A stretch of DNA of 64,000 bases from Varanus komodoensis. Taxonomy: Eukaryota > Chordata > Lepidosauria > Squamata > Varanidae. The stretch is taken from NCBI RefSeq assembly GCF_004798865.1, contig NW_025335568.1:4905533-4969532 (forward strand). Direction: 5' to 3'. Positions within the stretch are counted from its first letter, which is position 1; each line of letters begins with the position of its first letter. A model generated the notes under the pieces. It saw only the letters and a program-made list of their open reading frames with translations, made no database searches and was not told the DNA's origin. Of this stretch, positions 1-11,117 are shown piece after piece. A program made the translations under genes and the position numbers.

Positions 1-360
1 CAGCCTTGAGAGGAGGAGACTCCAAGGCAACCTGTTGGCGACATGCAGGTACATGAGGGGGTGTCACACGGAGGTGGGCAGAGACCTGTCCTCCCCTGCA
101 GGGGACGCTCTCCAACGGAGCAAAGCTCAGGGAACCAAGGTTCAAGTTGGATGCCAGGAGGCACTTCCTGATGGTTAGGACCCCCAGGGCATGGAACGGG
201 TTTCCATGGGAGGTGCTGAGGCCCCATTGGTGTGGGTGTTCAAGGATAGGCTGGACATGCACATGGTAGGCATGTCATGAGCAGAGCTGGCTGGAGCCAG
301 GGGCCAGACTAGATGGCCCAGGTCCCTTCTGACTCACTCTGTTTTCTATATTTCTATGTT
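1..360 (+). mobile_element. CR1 LINE, 3' end (subfamily A)
   Basis: This is the 3' part of a CR1 non-LTR retrotransposon in sense orientation. It opens with a 'cagccttgagaggagga' stretch that in full CR1 copies encodes the FSLEKRR segment after the reverse transcriptase. It ends in 'agactagatggccca' followed by the 'tttctatgtt' type of terminal repeat. Fragments of the same subfamily lie at 12501, 28402, 31181, 40770 and 60670, which supports the assignment. It is cut by the window edge and has no intact reading frame. Confidence 0.85.
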
Positions 361-392
361 GTTGTTGTTATTATTCTTATTCTTATTATTTC
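358..392. repeat. T-rich trinucleotide tract (GTT/ATT)
   Basis: Imperfect GTT then ATT repeats join the CR1 tail to the 3' end of the next LINE. They are probably the microsatellite tail of the minus-strand L2-clade copy that follows. Confidence 0.7.
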
Positions 393-850
393 TAGACCAC
401 CCATAGCTGAAGCTCTCTGGGAGATTTACAACAAAACATAAAAACAATCGATAAACCAGTCACAAGAATTAAACCTTAATTTTAAATAGCATAAAATAAA
501 TTAGATTAAAAGTCAATAAAATAACAAAAGGCAAGAATAAAAGAAAGGCACCTGGCTAAGCGTGTCAGGCCCCTGGACGACCACCGAGGTCTTTTTAGGC
601 CTCTACAAAGAGGCCTGTCTTAAACCTGGTGCTGAAAAGATGGCACCTTTGGTGCCAGGCGGGCTGCAGCAGGGAAGTTTTTCCAAAGATGGGGGCCAAC
701 ACAGATAAGCCCCCACCCCCAGTGGCCATCCTCTGAGCCTCTCAAGGCTGCATGCGTGTGCTTCTGACCCTGCGAGCGCAGGAACAGTGAGAAGCGAGTC
801 CATTGAAAGCCTTGTGGCAGAGGCGGTGGGTGAAAGCCATCTTTTAACGA
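388..850 (-). mobile_element. L2-clade LINE, 3' end, antisense
   Basis: Read on the minus strand, 600-720 encodes a decayed WPPSLEKLPCCSPPG segment that lines up with the APHLWNxLPxxxR block near the C-terminus of L2/CR1-group reverse transcriptases (compare 8.9-9.2 kb and 26.9-27.2 kb). The AT-rich part at 388-560 is the 3' untranslated region, including the antisense 'agctctctggg' motif shared with other copies here. The 5' limit near 850 is approximate. Confidence 0.6.
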
Positions 851-1734
851 GTGGCATACCAGAAGAAAAGTGAGTTCAAGGAGCAAAAAGTTCAGATTCC
901 ATCAGCTCGGTGGCAGATCCACACAACTCTGGCGAGCTGCTTTCCCATATCCTGCTTTAGCCAAATGGAGTGCTTATATTCATGCATATATTTGAAACAG
1001 AAGCATTGGACCTTCTCTCCCCCACACCCGCCTTTCCTTTCCCTTTTCCTTTTATGAGTGGTGCTGTGAATGGTAATCCTCAATGGCCTCACCCCAGTTG
1101 CTAGTTTTGCTCCTCTTTTGTTTTTGTTATAATTGCAAATAAAACAACAGCAACATTAATTTGGAAAAAAAATTGAGCGGATTTAATGTGAGCCATATTC
1201 AGGTGCCTGAGGTTCTTTCTAGAGACAGAAACAATCTGCCAGGTTTAGACTCAAGATAAAAATACCTATGTTGGGCAGAATTTTTCATCAGACATGGCAT
1301 CAGGAGCTAGTGAAAGTCTCCAGCCTGCCAAAAGGTGAACACACTGACAATATCCGCTCCTCGAGCCATCGCTTGTTGTCGGCTGAGAACTCTTGCAGAA
1401 AGGTGAATTTGAACCAGCAATTAACTCTTGATTTCTATTATGAATTGATTGAAAGTTTCGCCCTTTCAAAGGAGCACAGCATGAGGATGGATGTCAAATC
1501 GGCTGGAAAGGACGCCTGTCTATAAATATTTTCCCCTGCACTTTCAAGCAGGGAATCAGTTGCAAATGCCTGCCTTTTGGACCAGCGGTGCTCCCTGCCT
1601 CCTGCAACGCAGCACGGACGATCCCGCTGCCCCGATGATTCATCGCACAGGAGCGGCTTGTGTGGGAAGGACGTCGGAGGATCCCTACAAGCCTGGCAAA
1701 GGATGACAGCTTGGAGAGGGTGGGGTGGGGAGGG
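851..1734. other. Unassigned single-copy-looking DNA
   Basis: No repeat family, coding frame or RNA gene is recognised. The short open frames here have no familiar protein motif. Sequence from about 1500 becomes AT-rich and leads into the conserved-looking block that follows. Confidence 0.5.
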
Positions 1735-1995
1735 ACGTGTGCATATTTATTATTTAGAAAGGTGATTGCTTGGTTCTGCCTGGATTCTTTCAGGAACACG
1801 GATTAGCTAATGAAGGTCACTTGGAGGTGACTTCTCTCAGCAAACTTTTAGCCCTGTTGCAGAGTCCTTTCATCACTTTAATTAATGGTGGTTCGCTGTG
1901 GCTGACATTACAGAGGTGCTGTTTCTCTGTTTACTTCCATAATAAGATTAACTTGGGACATTTTTGGATGCAAACAGGGGCAAAAACAGAACCAA
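1735..1995. other. Candidate conserved noncoding element
   Basis: This AT-rich, repeat-free block has the texture of deeply conserved vertebrate noncoding elements. It holds homeodomain-type TAAT cores in near-palindromic settings, 'attagctaatga' (1802-1813) and 'tttaattaatgg' (1878-1889), separated by moderately GC-rich spacers. No protein frame explains it. Constraint is inferred from composition and motif density only; an alignment is needed to confirm it. Confidence 0.3.
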
Positions 1996-2006
1996 AAGCT
2001 TGCTGC

Positions 2007-2034
2007 CTCCCCTCCCTCCCTCCCTCCCTCCCTC
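2007..2034. repeat. (CCCT)n microsatellite
   Basis: About seven near-perfect CCCT tetranucleotides, directly visible. Confidence 0.95.
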
Positions 2035-4015
2035 TTGCTCTCTTTTCTGCATCTCACGTACCAGTGAAGAGAACTTATGCATTTCACATTTTAGGGAGAT
2101 TGTTCCTGCTGGCCAGAATGCTCCCCGTTGATGCTTTGCAGGCATGATCTCCATGCAAGCTCTGTTCATCAAGCGATGCTGCCAGGCTGTTGGGAGCAGA
2201 GCGTGGGAAAGACGCTTGTTGGGGGATCCCCGTGGCAGTGAGCACCGTGGCCCCGTGCTGTGGATTCCCTAGAAGAGGGAAGGCAGGGGGCCTGTGGGGG
2301 GCACAGGCACGGCGGCCATGGGGCAGCCACCCGCTGCACCTCAGCAGCCCCGGAGCACATGCGGAATGGCCCTGAGTGGGGGCGGGGGGGGGCAGCGATG
2401 GTTCCCTTGGAGCCTTTCCTCTTGTACTCCTGAAAGGCGATCGCCCACTCAAGGCAGGGCTCCTCGGCCTGTGGAAGCCAGCTCTCTGTGTCCCTTGCTG
2501 GATGGGCAATCGTGGATATTTATTTATGTATTTAGAATTCTTATACCCCATCCTATACATGAAATTCTAAGGAGGGTCCACCTGGCCCACGATTTTACAG
2601 CCTGATCCGAGTGCAGGGACTGGATTCATACGACACAACAAGCCCTGTCTCCATTCTTAAGCTCAGGGAGCTTCTTGCGTCATGTGAACCTGCCCATGGC
2701 ATCAACCCCTCCTGCCAGCTGGTTATCGGGTTTGGTATCTCCCAGCGGTTCCTGCGTCATCCAGGCCCAGGGGATGCGACAGCCAAAGGGCTACAGAGCA
2801 GCTTGGCCAGAGCAGTGAGGAAGCCTGAGAGCCACCGCCAGCCTTCTCCAAGGTGCCTCAGGCGCACCTGGGGATGTCTGTGGGAAGCTCCCGCTGTCTC
2901 TCAGGTGTGCTGTGGCATGAGGATGGCTGGGGAGGTGGGACATCCCTCACCTGGGCTTGCGAGGTCTCCTCCTGTCACCACTCCTTGGCGCTGCCACAGG
3001 TGCAGGGATCTCCTGGGGTGAGACGGTCAGCAGTCCTGGCTCCCTCTCTACTGCGGGGGGGGGGGAATCTTATCATTCCCAGGAGGGTCTCCATGGGAGG
3101 AATGTCCTGGGACACCCCTCCCGCAGTGTGCCCAATCGTTTGTCAGGTGCACCCGAGGCAGGATGCTTTATATTCCACACTCCCTGCCACATGGTTTCCG
3201 GTGCCACATGGGCTCTGTGCTTCTTTCTTGACCAGCGGGGGCCTGCCTGCATCCCCCATTGCTGAGGAGCTGGGCAGGTGGAGCTCTTGCACCCATCCTG
3301 GCCAGGGCATGCTGTGGGCAGCTGGCTTGACACTGTGTTCACAGTGCTGGACGAGCTGGGCCCTTGGTCTTACGTTCTTATGCCACCAAGGGCCCCTTCT
3401 AGTACACACAGAGCCTCGCCTGACAATCAGTGCTAGCACTGAAGGATCAGTTATTTCGGAAGGAGGTGGGTGGAATCAATTCCCCATTTCTTCCCCAAAG
3501 GCCAAATGGGCACGGCCGCTTTCCATAGGAAAGGCGACGTGGATGCACAAAGCGTGGCCGATAGAAACATGCGCTTGGCTGGATCAGGCCCTGACAGTAT
3601 TAGATCAGCAGAGAAGGGCGTTTCCTGTGCCAATGGGCTATTTCCCCATTTTGCTTTGGATGTTCATGTTTGGAAAGGTGGCTTGGAAATGTTAACATGC
3701 ATAAAATTACAGTTCCATCCAGGCCAGGACCTGATTGCATTCAGGAAGTACGTTTTGTTATAAGAAATGAAAGAGGAGAGCAAGGAGAGAACAGTGCATT
3801 TCTAATCCAGCACAGCTTGGGCTGTTGGGCTGGTGTTTGGCAGGGTCTAAGAGCAGGGCAGCCAAGCTTAGCTAAGTTGCAGAAGGGCACATGTCCGTGG
3901 GATCGGTCAGCCTCATGGGGTCCAAGGACCCAGACTAGAAGCCCTGCTGGATCCTTCCAGCTGGAAGCTCCTTGCCTTAAACGTGGATGCTCACTTCCAA
4001 TCCAGTTAGTGAGCA
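2035..4015. other. Unassigned GC-richer DNA
   Basis: This is nearly 2 kb with no recognised gene or repeat. It is more GC-rich than its flanks and contains G runs near 2380-2393 and 3055-3066. Its open frames, including a 280-codon one from 2853, show no domain, no biased composition and no conserved motif, and several overlap on both strands, as expected for chance frames in GC-rich DNA. A short AT tract at 2518-2560 may be a LINE or SINE tail remnant. Confidence 0.45.
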
Positions 4016-4017
4016 CC

Positions 4018-4145
4018 ACTCTGTTTTTAAAATGCCTAATTACATGGGGTATAATTGGTTACAGCTAATCTTTGCATATTTGCTATCATGGCCAATGTTA
4101 ATTAAATTTAGATAGTTGTTCACAGAAATGGGTTTCCGAAGAGCA
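4018..4145. other. Candidate conserved noncoding element (small)
   Basis: An AT-rich block with POU/homeodomain-like words: 'cctaattac' (about 4034), 'tttgcatatttgc' (4070-4083) and 'gttaattaaattta' (4097-4110). It is bounded by a SINE on the right and ends in a polyadenylation-like 'aaagctttattgaaa'. Suggestive only. Confidence 0.25.
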
Positions 4146-4249
4146 AAAGCTTTATTGAAACAAATGAACTTGACGGAAGCAGATAATTAGGTAGGCACAC
4201 GGGGTCATGCTTTCCCTTGCCGGGTCAGTGTACTGCCCTGGCCTGAGAG

Positions 4250-4348
4250 AAGGACCCAAAAACGGTTGCAAAGCATGTCCCTTGCTGGGACCGGGTTCAA
4301 GTCCAGCTGACTCCAAGTAGGGCTGGGAAATACTCCTGTCTGGAAGAT
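4250..4348 (+). mobile_element. tRNA-headed SINE, 5' part
   Basis: The sequence 'gcaaagcatgtcccttgctgg' followed by a B-box-like 'gggttcaagtcca' (4293-4305), then 'agtagggctgggaaatactcctg', matches the pattern of a common reptile tRNA-derived SINE ('...catgcagaaggtcc..ggttcaatccc..ggtagggctgggagagactcctgcct...'). The 3' half is missing or too diverged to follow. Confidence 0.6.
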
Positions 4349-4397
4349 TAAAAAAAATTAAAAATCCTGTTGGAAGTTTGTGTCGGTTGACTTTCTC

Positions 4398-4512
4398 CAG
4401 CCTGAAGCCCTGCAGATGAATTGTGATATAATTCCCACAATCCTCAGCCAACGTGGGGATTGTGGGAGTTCTAGCATTGTATCTGGAGAGTACCAGGTGG
4501 AGGAAGGCTAGT
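4398..4512. mobile_element. Palindromic non-autonomous DNA element (hAT-like MITE)
   Basis: The two halves are inverted repeats. 'ctgcagatgaattgtgat..aattcccacaatcct' is mirrored by 'ggggattgtgggagttctagca..tatctggag'. This matches the widespread sauropsid fold-back repeat whose arms carry 'ccagatg' and 'actcccat' words. Related pieces lie at 15868 and 50424. No transposase is present. Confidence 0.55.
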
Positions 4513-4579
4513 GTGGACCAAGGGCAGACCACACGGTGCTTGCTGACGCAATGCATTCTGGGACGCCTTTCTTGAGTGA

Positions 4580-4788
4580 GAGCCATTGGGGTGTAGTGGT
4601 TTTGACCAGGGGGCTGGGACTCAGGGGCTCCGGGTTCGAGTCCCTGCAAGTCACAGCCTCTCAGTCCAACCAACCACACAAGGTTGTTTTTGTAGGGATA
4701 AGATTGAGAGGAAGAGAATTGTGTTGGCCACGTTGAGCTTGTTGTAAGAAAAAAGCAAGATATGAATCTAATAAATAAATGAATAGAT
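4580..4788 (+). mobile_element. Sauria-type SINE
   Basis: A full-length-looking SINE. The tRNA-like head starts with 'agccattggggtgtagtgg' and has a clear B box 'gggttcgagtccc' (4632-4644). A body with 'cagcctctcagtccaacc' follows, then the BovB-like 3' tail 'ggataagattgagaggaag..' and a final (AATA)n. In this family the 3' tail copies that of BovB LINEs, which mobilise it; BovB-related fragments occur in this window at 9.9, 34.5, 37.3 and 47.2 kb. Confidence 0.85.
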
Positions 4789-4789
4789 G

Positions 4790-7290
4790 CCAACATACCC
4801 TCCCCTCCCTTTAGCAAACCAACAAAGGCAGTTTCTTACCAAGGGCTGAGAGGGATCTGAAATTCAACTTCTTTGGTACTGAAAAATGTGGGTGCACATG
4901 AGCTTTTGGAGTGGTTCCAATGCCGGTGAGGTGGGACATCTACTCCGGGGTTTGGGCTGAATTCTAAAGGCGCTGCAGCTATTCTAGGGGGTGGACACGG
5001 CTCAGCACTGACATTGGACCCGTTGCCCTCACCTCCAGAGGCATTTCTCTGCCTCAGGGTGGAGAACAGTACGTGGCATCTCCTCCCACCTCAGCCAGGT
5101 CAGCCTGGATCTGCAGCTGGCCAGGTTTCTTTGAGCACCTGAGGCTGAAAACCCACAAGCATCTCCCTCTGTTTTCTTGCCAGTGGAAACAGCACCATTA
5201 AACCAAGGGTGCATTTTCTGCTCTTGCAGGAGAACTCAGATCAGTTGCTTAAGGCGGTCAACTCACTCAGCCAAATTCTAGGACAGTCCTTGTGGCTTTC
5301 CATCATATTGCTTTCCTTAGCTCCTTCTGGGAGAGCTCTGAGAACATCAAGGGACTTAGTGGAGGCGAGGCTGGTAGGCTTCATTTATGATTTCAGGTGA
5401 ACATCCTTTCCTAGGATGGGATGCACTACCGAAAGGCCTTAGCTGAATAGTGTCTCAGGTAAATATACAGGTGGGTGCAGCAGCACAGCCACAAGGAGGT
5501 GCTGGATGCCCGGAGGCTGCAGACAGGATTAGGTAAAAGGTACCAGAAAGACAGGTAGGTGAACGGCAGAAGAATTTCAAAATATATTCTTTGCTGAATG
5601 TTGAGCTTTCCTTTCTGCCCTGCTTAGCACCCGTTTAACATCGTAGTTACTGATGAGGAAGGAAGCCAAAATGTTTCTCTCTAAATGTATTTTGAAATTA
5701 CTGTTATTAAAGTCTGCTTATCTTTCACACACACACACACACACACACACTCACTTTGTTATTCTCACTATATACAGAGAGAGAGAGAGAGAGAGATTCC
5801 CCGTAATTGGCTGTTCTTTGCTATTTCAGTCACATTTGGTATGTGAGCTGTGTCCAGCTGAGGAGTTTGCTCCTATCGTTTATTTATTTACTTTTTTAAA
5901 TTCTGAAAGCTGCACTGTGCATTTGCTTTTGTTTAAACTCAAGGTCAGAGTATGAATGGTTTAAACGAACACATCTCCAGAATTGCTTTCGTGGTCCTAC
6001 CAAGTGATCGCCCTATTGTTTTCTAATGTCTCAGCACATGTGTTTATACAGGCACAAACACGGCGTTTTCTTTTTTAAATGCAAGGAGAGCACATTCTAG
6101 GCGTGTCTACTGCTTTCAGAATACAGTATTCGTTTTATTATTTATGTAAGATCTTTCTAGGCAGACAGATAAAATATAAAAGCACGATGCCTCATGCTAG
6201 TAAAAGACAGAAGAGCCACTTACAGAAAACTAGTTTAAACAATTCAATGTGCTTTCTGTAGACAAATGACTCAAAAGTTGGAGCCTTCCATCTGCCATGT
6301 CCTGCTGCCAAGAGACAGGCAAGGAAGAGGAAGGAGGGAGGACTGGGGCTTTTCCAGTAGCCCATTCCTTTAATTTTCCGATTTTAAGCTAGCAGGGCTC
6401 TTATCCCCCTTTCTCCCTCATGATGCCTCTTCCAAGGTCACCCCTGACGCCTTAGCAGAAGAGCTGTTTCAGAGCTTTTCACAGCAGCTGCAGGGGGTGG
6501 AGGGAATTTGTGCGTGATTTCCCCTCCTGAGGTCGCATCTGGGCCCACCGTATTGTGCGTGTGTGCATGCGTGTGTGTATGCAAATCTGCATTATCTATG
6601 GTTCTTGGGACGGCCTCACAGGGACTATGGGATTGCTTGGTAAATTAACTCATTAGCTCGGTTGGCAGGTTGGAAGCTAGCTGCAGCCAGGGGAAAACTA
6701 GGATAGAGATGTGTGAGATTTCACTTTTGCTTGGAAAACATATGAAAAGCGTGCCTTGTTCAAAGCTCCCGAGGCAAAATGGTTGAACAGAGGCCCCCAG
6801 TTCCCAGCTCGATTTGTGTGCATTTCCCAATTTTGCACACGTTTCCTCTGTAGACTGAAACAGCTCCTCTTTCAGTGATTGAGAAAAGCTGTGCAAATCA
6901 GGAATTTCACGCAAATTTGGGACAGTTGTACAAATCGTGTGCTTGACTGTTGATTGCTTTTCGGAAGTTTCATCTAGGGTGAGCAGTGAGACCATGTCTG
7001 GGGAATCACGATGTTCTAAAAAGCCACTTGTTTCCTCCTTCCTAGATACGGTGATTGCCTGCAGCAGCAAACACTAAAAACTGGAGGAAGTCAGCAGGAC
7101 TGCGTCACATTAAATACCCCGGTCACACACAAATGGCCCTTCAGCAGCACCAGATATCCCAGGAAGGAGGATGTGGCAACATTTGGGACTCCTGTCCTGC
7201 TTTTTCAGCAAGTCCTGGAGACAGACAGACACTACCTTGGGTCAGATAGCACAGTGACCCACACTTAAGGGCTGAGAGTAGATTGAGGGT
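4790..7290. other. Unassigned DNA with two dinucleotide tracts
   Basis: About 2.5 kb with no gene or transposon that I recognise, apart from the two microsatellites listed separately. The minus-strand 141-codon open frame at 6645-7070 has no recognised motif. The part at 6830-6940 is rich in 'tttgcaca'/'gtgcaaat' words that recur near 25.77 kb, so an old repeat may be present. Confidence 0.45.
5726..5796. repeat. (CA)n and (GA)n microsatellites
   Basis: A (CA)12-13 tract at 5726-5750 is followed 25 bp later by a (GA)11 tract at 5775-5796. Confidence 0.97.
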
Positions 7291-7295
7291 GGGGT

Positions 7296-7525
7296 GTCAT
7301 TGAACTGAGGGGCTGTTGCTGGAACATGGGTTATTGTGTTGTCTGAACCCATGTGTACTGATAAGCCATGGTTGGTTAACCATGAACAACCCATGAAGAC
7401 AACCCATAGTTTGTTGCTGGGTTTTGACCTGCAGGTTGTTTACCTTGGTTTGTTATCTTGGCTGGGTTCAGACAACTGGTTAGCCCCTGTTTCAAGAACA
7501 ACCCATAGCTCAATGCAAACATGGC
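7296..7525. mobile_element. Fold-back repeat, 'AACCATGG' family
   Basis: The left arm 'gctgttgctggaacatggg' with 'ttattgtgttgtctgaaccc' is mirrored on the right by 'gggttcagacaac' and 'cctgtttcaagaacaaccc'. An inner palindrome 'catggttggttaaccatg' lies near 7367-7384. The same arms occur at 15.34-15.51 kb and 30.57-30.72 kb. It is probably a non-autonomous DNA transposon (MITE). No transposase and no confirmed target duplication. Confidence 0.55.
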
Positions 7526-7529
7526 CTCA

Positions 7530-8548
7530 ATCCATGATCAGCCCCTGAGTGTGTGTGTTATCATGCTGTCCCAACTTAGTGCTGAATCTATACATCTCCT
7601 GGCTTGAACCTCCAAGATACACTACATTATATGTTTGTACCAAAGCATAAAACATTTAAAAGGGAGCAAAGGGAATAAAAACATTTTTGTTAAAAGAATC
7701 CAGTTTCAACCTCCAAACAAACTATAAAGCATTTCAACCGATGAGCTTCGCAGTTCAGAGCTCCAGATCATCTCTTTTGGGTTTGACTGGATTTTTCCAT
7801 CTCTTCAACCACCTCTTCAAATGCTGACACATTTTCAGATAGTCTCTTGATGTAAAATTCTGTTTTATTCATGGATCATCAGTGGGGATGGATGAAGCAA
7901 AATTGGAGGACATATATTACAAAAGTCGACTTCCTACTTTAGATTGATCTCTTAATTAGAGAAGAATATTCCCTGGTACTATTCTCTAAATTCCCCAAAT
8001 CTGCATACAGTCCAATAAGATTTTTGCTCTGGGTCGGGTCTTTGGCACACATTATGTTTTTTACAGTAGTTATTTAATGATGGATACGTTAGGTTTATCC
8101 TTGGGGACAAATGAAGTCTATGCTGTGTGTGGCCTGGTCGTTTTATGCGGTGCTTTCCAGAGAAGTACATCCGTTCTTTAGCGAGAACTATATCCGTACT
8201 CAGCTCACGGAGGCCTTGTAGCTAATACTCTGCTATGCTTTGACACTGGTTGTGCGGATGTGGGGAATCCAGTTCGGAGGTGGGAATCTGCGTGGTTCCT
8301 GCAGCTCAGCTCCTTTCTTTCTCATCCACCGGGGCACCCCCTTTGCTGATGCTCTGAGGTGGCTTCTCCGACTGTGGAGAGGCAGCTGTACTTGTTCTCT
8401 CTATGGCAACCATGAGGATGAGGGATCTGTGGCCGTTTTGCCAACTCCCCTTTCTGAGGCTGGAACCCTGGGAGGGCTTCCTCCTCAGTCCCATGGTCTC
8501 TAGTATGCTCTTCCAGGAAGCACCGAATTTCTCACTTAACGATAATCT
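7530..8548. other. Unassigned DNA
   Basis: About 1 kb of AT-rich then GC-richer sequence without a recognised family. The texture at 7,600-8,170, read on the minus strand, resembles decayed LINE sequence, but no catalytic motif could be located. Confidence 0.4.
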
Positions 8549-8550
8549 GA

Positions 8551-8645
8551 TTCTTAGAATAGAATAGGATAGTAGTAGAGTTGGAAGGGGCCTATAAGGC
8601 CATCGAGTCCAACCCCCTGCCCTGCTTCCCCTTGTGGTCACCCAT
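8551..8645 (-). mobile_element. CR1 LINE 3' end, antisense
   Basis: The stretch 'agtagtagagttggaagggg' then 'ccatcgagtccaaccccctg' is the reverse complement of the standard CR1 3' end ('cagggggttggactcgatgg..ccttccaactctactatt'), as seen in sense at 41.3 and 44.6 kb. Only the last 90 bp are present, typical of severe 5' truncation. Confidence 0.85.
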
Positions 8646-8764
8646 CCAGCTGCAGCCCCGCACCTGTCCTGCTTAGCAAAGGTGGCTCAACATGCAAGCT
8701 TCATGTGGAGTCATGCAGGCACTTGCTCCTATGTTCCTGATATAGTAGAACAACAGTACTATTC

Positions 8765-9215
8765 TTGTTGATTATGATGACAATTTATTTCATTTCTATA
8801 CTGGCCCATAGCTGGAACTCTCTGAGTGGTTTGCAACGAGGTATACATTTTAAAAATTCACTAAAATTCAATACAATAAATTTACATAAAATGACAATGT
8901 TAAGAGAAGTTGAAATTAATTTTAAATAGCTTAGAATGCATTACAAAACAATAGAAACACTCAACCAGAATTAAAGTACCACCTGGATAATCCCCTGGAC
9001 TGCCAAGGGGATCTTTAAAGTCCTCCACACAGAGGGCTGTCTTGACCTGGCATGGCAAAGAAGGTGAATTTGGCACCAGGTGGGCCGCAGCAGGGAGGTT
9101 ATTCCAAAGATGGGGGGCCACGACAGATGATCCATCCCCTCCGATCATCTGAGCAAGTGCAGTTTTGCATTTCAAACTGACTTTATGCTCAAGCACCACT
9201 TTGACCACAGGAACA
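8765..9215 (-). mobile_element. L2-clade LINE, 3' end, antisense
   Basis: On the minus strand, 9040-9150 encodes SSVVAPHLWNNLPAAAHLVP, the APHLWNxLP block near the C-terminus of L2/CR1-group reverse transcriptases. The AT-rich 3' untranslated part runs to about 8765 and carries the shared 'ctggaactctctgagtgg' motif. It is a 5'-truncated pseudo-copy. Confidence 0.7.
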
Positions 9216-9927
9216 AAGTGGAGTTTGCTTCTTTTGTCTTGATGTGCTGACTGCTTGCTATCCTCTGGGTTGTAATTTGTGGGGCCCTGTGGCTGTGAAG
9301 CCCCGGCATTGGTCCCAATGGTTCCACCCTGGTTGCTCCCCGGAGGGCAGAAGGATTAAGCGCCGCCCAAAGCGATTAATACTTCAGACTTGGGACAGGC
9401 AAGAAGACACATGCCTGGGGGAGACAAGTGAAGCCAGGCCTCGCCCACTAAGCACTGCAGGTCCGGTGCACCATTCATAATTCAAAGAGGATTCCAAAAG
9501 TGGGTGACCAGGTGAAGTGAGAAGCATCCGCTTACCTGAAATGAAAGAAAGGTGCCCTTTCAGAGCGAGAATCGAGTGCGTCCCAGGAGCTGGGTATATT
9601 GTCTTCTGGACACAATAGATATAAATAGCTTTCAAAGACCAGAAGAAAATGTGAAAAGGAGAAGAAGGAAAGGTTTAATAATTCCCCAGGTATTCCATCA
9701 TCCTGGACCGAATACGTACCTTTCCCTGTCCTTTTGCAACTGAAGCTCTCTTCCTGTTAAAGCAACTGCCTTGGACAATACGGTTTTGTGAGCTGAAATC
9801 ACACCATGCTGATGGGTGGACGAGGAAAGGACTTCTCTCCCAACTGCAGTGTGGGGTGGCTGTCTGAGTCCCCAAAAAGGGGACAGAAGACGACACCGGT
9901 CTGCATATGGTCATTTATATGTGCACT
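9216..9927. other. Unassigned DNA
   Basis: About 700 bp between an L2-clade end and the BovB remnant. No gene, RNA or named repeat recognised. Confidence 0.45.
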
Positions 9928-10482
9928 GCGGTCAAGAAATTAAAAGACGCTTGCTCCTTGGGAGGGAGCAATGGCAAATCTAGACAGCATTCTAAAAAGC
10001 AGAGACATCACCCTGCCGACAAAAGTGCGTATAGTCAAGGCCATGATTATTCCAGTTGCGATGTATGGCTGTGAAAGTTGAACCATAAGGAAGGCTGAGC
10101 GCCGAAGAATTGAGGCCTTTGAATTGTGGTTCTGGGGGAGACTCCTGCGAGTCCCTTGGACCGCAAGGCGATCAAATTGGTCAGTCCTAGAGGAGATCAA
10201 CCCTGACTGCTCTTTGGAAGGCCAGATCCTGAAGATGAAACTCAAATACTTTGGCCACCTAATGAGAAGGAAGGACTCCCTGGAGAAGACCCTGATGCTG
10301 GGAACGATTGATGGCAAAAGGAAAAGGGGACGGCAGAGGATGAGGTGGCTGGATGGAGTCACTGGGGTGGTGGGAATGGGGCTAGGTGGACTCTGGGGGA
10401 TGGTGGAGGACAGGAGAACCTGGAGGAAAGTTGTCCAAGGGGTTGCGGAATCAGGCACGACTTTGCAACCGAACCACAACAA
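9928..10482 (+). mobile_element. RTE/BovB LINE, C-terminal coding remnant
   Basis: Translation gives the signature end of the BovB (RTE clade) ORF2 protein: LLLGRRAMANLDSILKSRD, PVAMYGCES, RKAERRRIEAFELWFW, LLRVPWTARRSNWSVLEEIN, KYFGHLMRRKDSLEKTLMLG, RGRQRMRWLDGVTG and GVAESGTT. These lie downstream of the catalytic domain in a roughly 1000-residue protein, so only the last part survives. One in-frame stop replaces the Trp of the ES-W-TIRKAE block (TGA at 10079-10081). Otherwise the frame stays open and continues by chance to 11041. The upstream endonuclease and RT domains are absent. Confidence 0.92.
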
Positions 10483-11062
10483 ACCAGATTTTCCTCTGTA
10501 TCTAAGGACTGAAATCATGGAAGCAGTGTGTCGAAATGCCCATTTTCATGCTGTCGTCTCCACAGGCCTTTTGCATCCTATTTCTTTATGGTCAAATGAA
10601 GTGGCTGCATTGTCCACAAATGGACTGTTTCTCCTCCCTCAAAGCTCATTCCCACCTTTTGGGTCATCGTTCAGTCCTTGCGTGTCACACCAAGTGTTTC
10701 CTCCTACATCTTTCCTGAGCAGAGGCAGTGGTTCACCTTTGTCGGAGCTCTCTGCTATGCCCTGTCCCTCTTGGGTGCCCCTGCGTGGCATAGCTCATAG
10801 CTTCATTGCGCTACGCAGGCCCCCTCACCGCGGCGAGGCAGCAAAATCGGGTTCCTCTGTGTTAAAGCGGAAGCAAGGGTGCTGGGAATGTCGATCATAC
10901 CATATGCCTGGAGGACACATCCGTTCATTCCACCCATCAACGACGAACCTCTTATATGATCTGGCATCCTGCAAAATGTGTTGCCATCGGTGGGGATTTT
11001 GCTCCAATAAGGACGTCGCAGCAGAAGCAACATGTGGATGAAACCCACCCATAAATAGAAAT
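10483..11062. other. Unassigned DNA downstream of BovB
   Basis: The BovB reading frame remains open through here, but the translated sequence has no family resemblance. It is taken as flanking DNA read by chance. Confidence 0.5.

Positions 11063-11063
<1 letters not shown>

Positions 11064-11114
<51 letters not shown>
11064..11114. repeat. (TAA)n microsatellite
   Basis: About 17 uninterrupted AAT/TAA units, directly visible. No LINE tail could be recognised next to it. Confidence 0.97.

Positions 11115-11117
<3 letters not shown>

Noticed and set aside
2853-3695. 280-codon plus-strand open frame
   Set aside because: It lies in GC-rich DNA with overlapping frames on both strands, with W-rich and low-motif translation, and no splice or promoter context. 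Not a credible gene.
4632-4644. Possible functional tRNA gene (B box), also at 45.38 and 60.15 kb
   Set aside because: The boxes belong to Sauria SINE heads. No cloverleaf with a proper acceptor stem can be formed from the flanks.
5726-5796. Possible CRISPR-like or regulatory repeat
   Set aside because: Plain CA and GA microsatellites in a vertebrate genome. No spacer-repeat structure exists anywhere in the window.
9940-10518. 192-codon minus-strand frame
   Set aside because: Antisense shadow of the plus-strand BovB remnant, with the same shadow motif as at 37.2-37.9 kb.
10124-11041. 305-codon plus-strand open frame
   Set aside because: Only the first 120 codons or so are real, as the BovB C-terminus. 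The rest is flanking sequence left open by chance.
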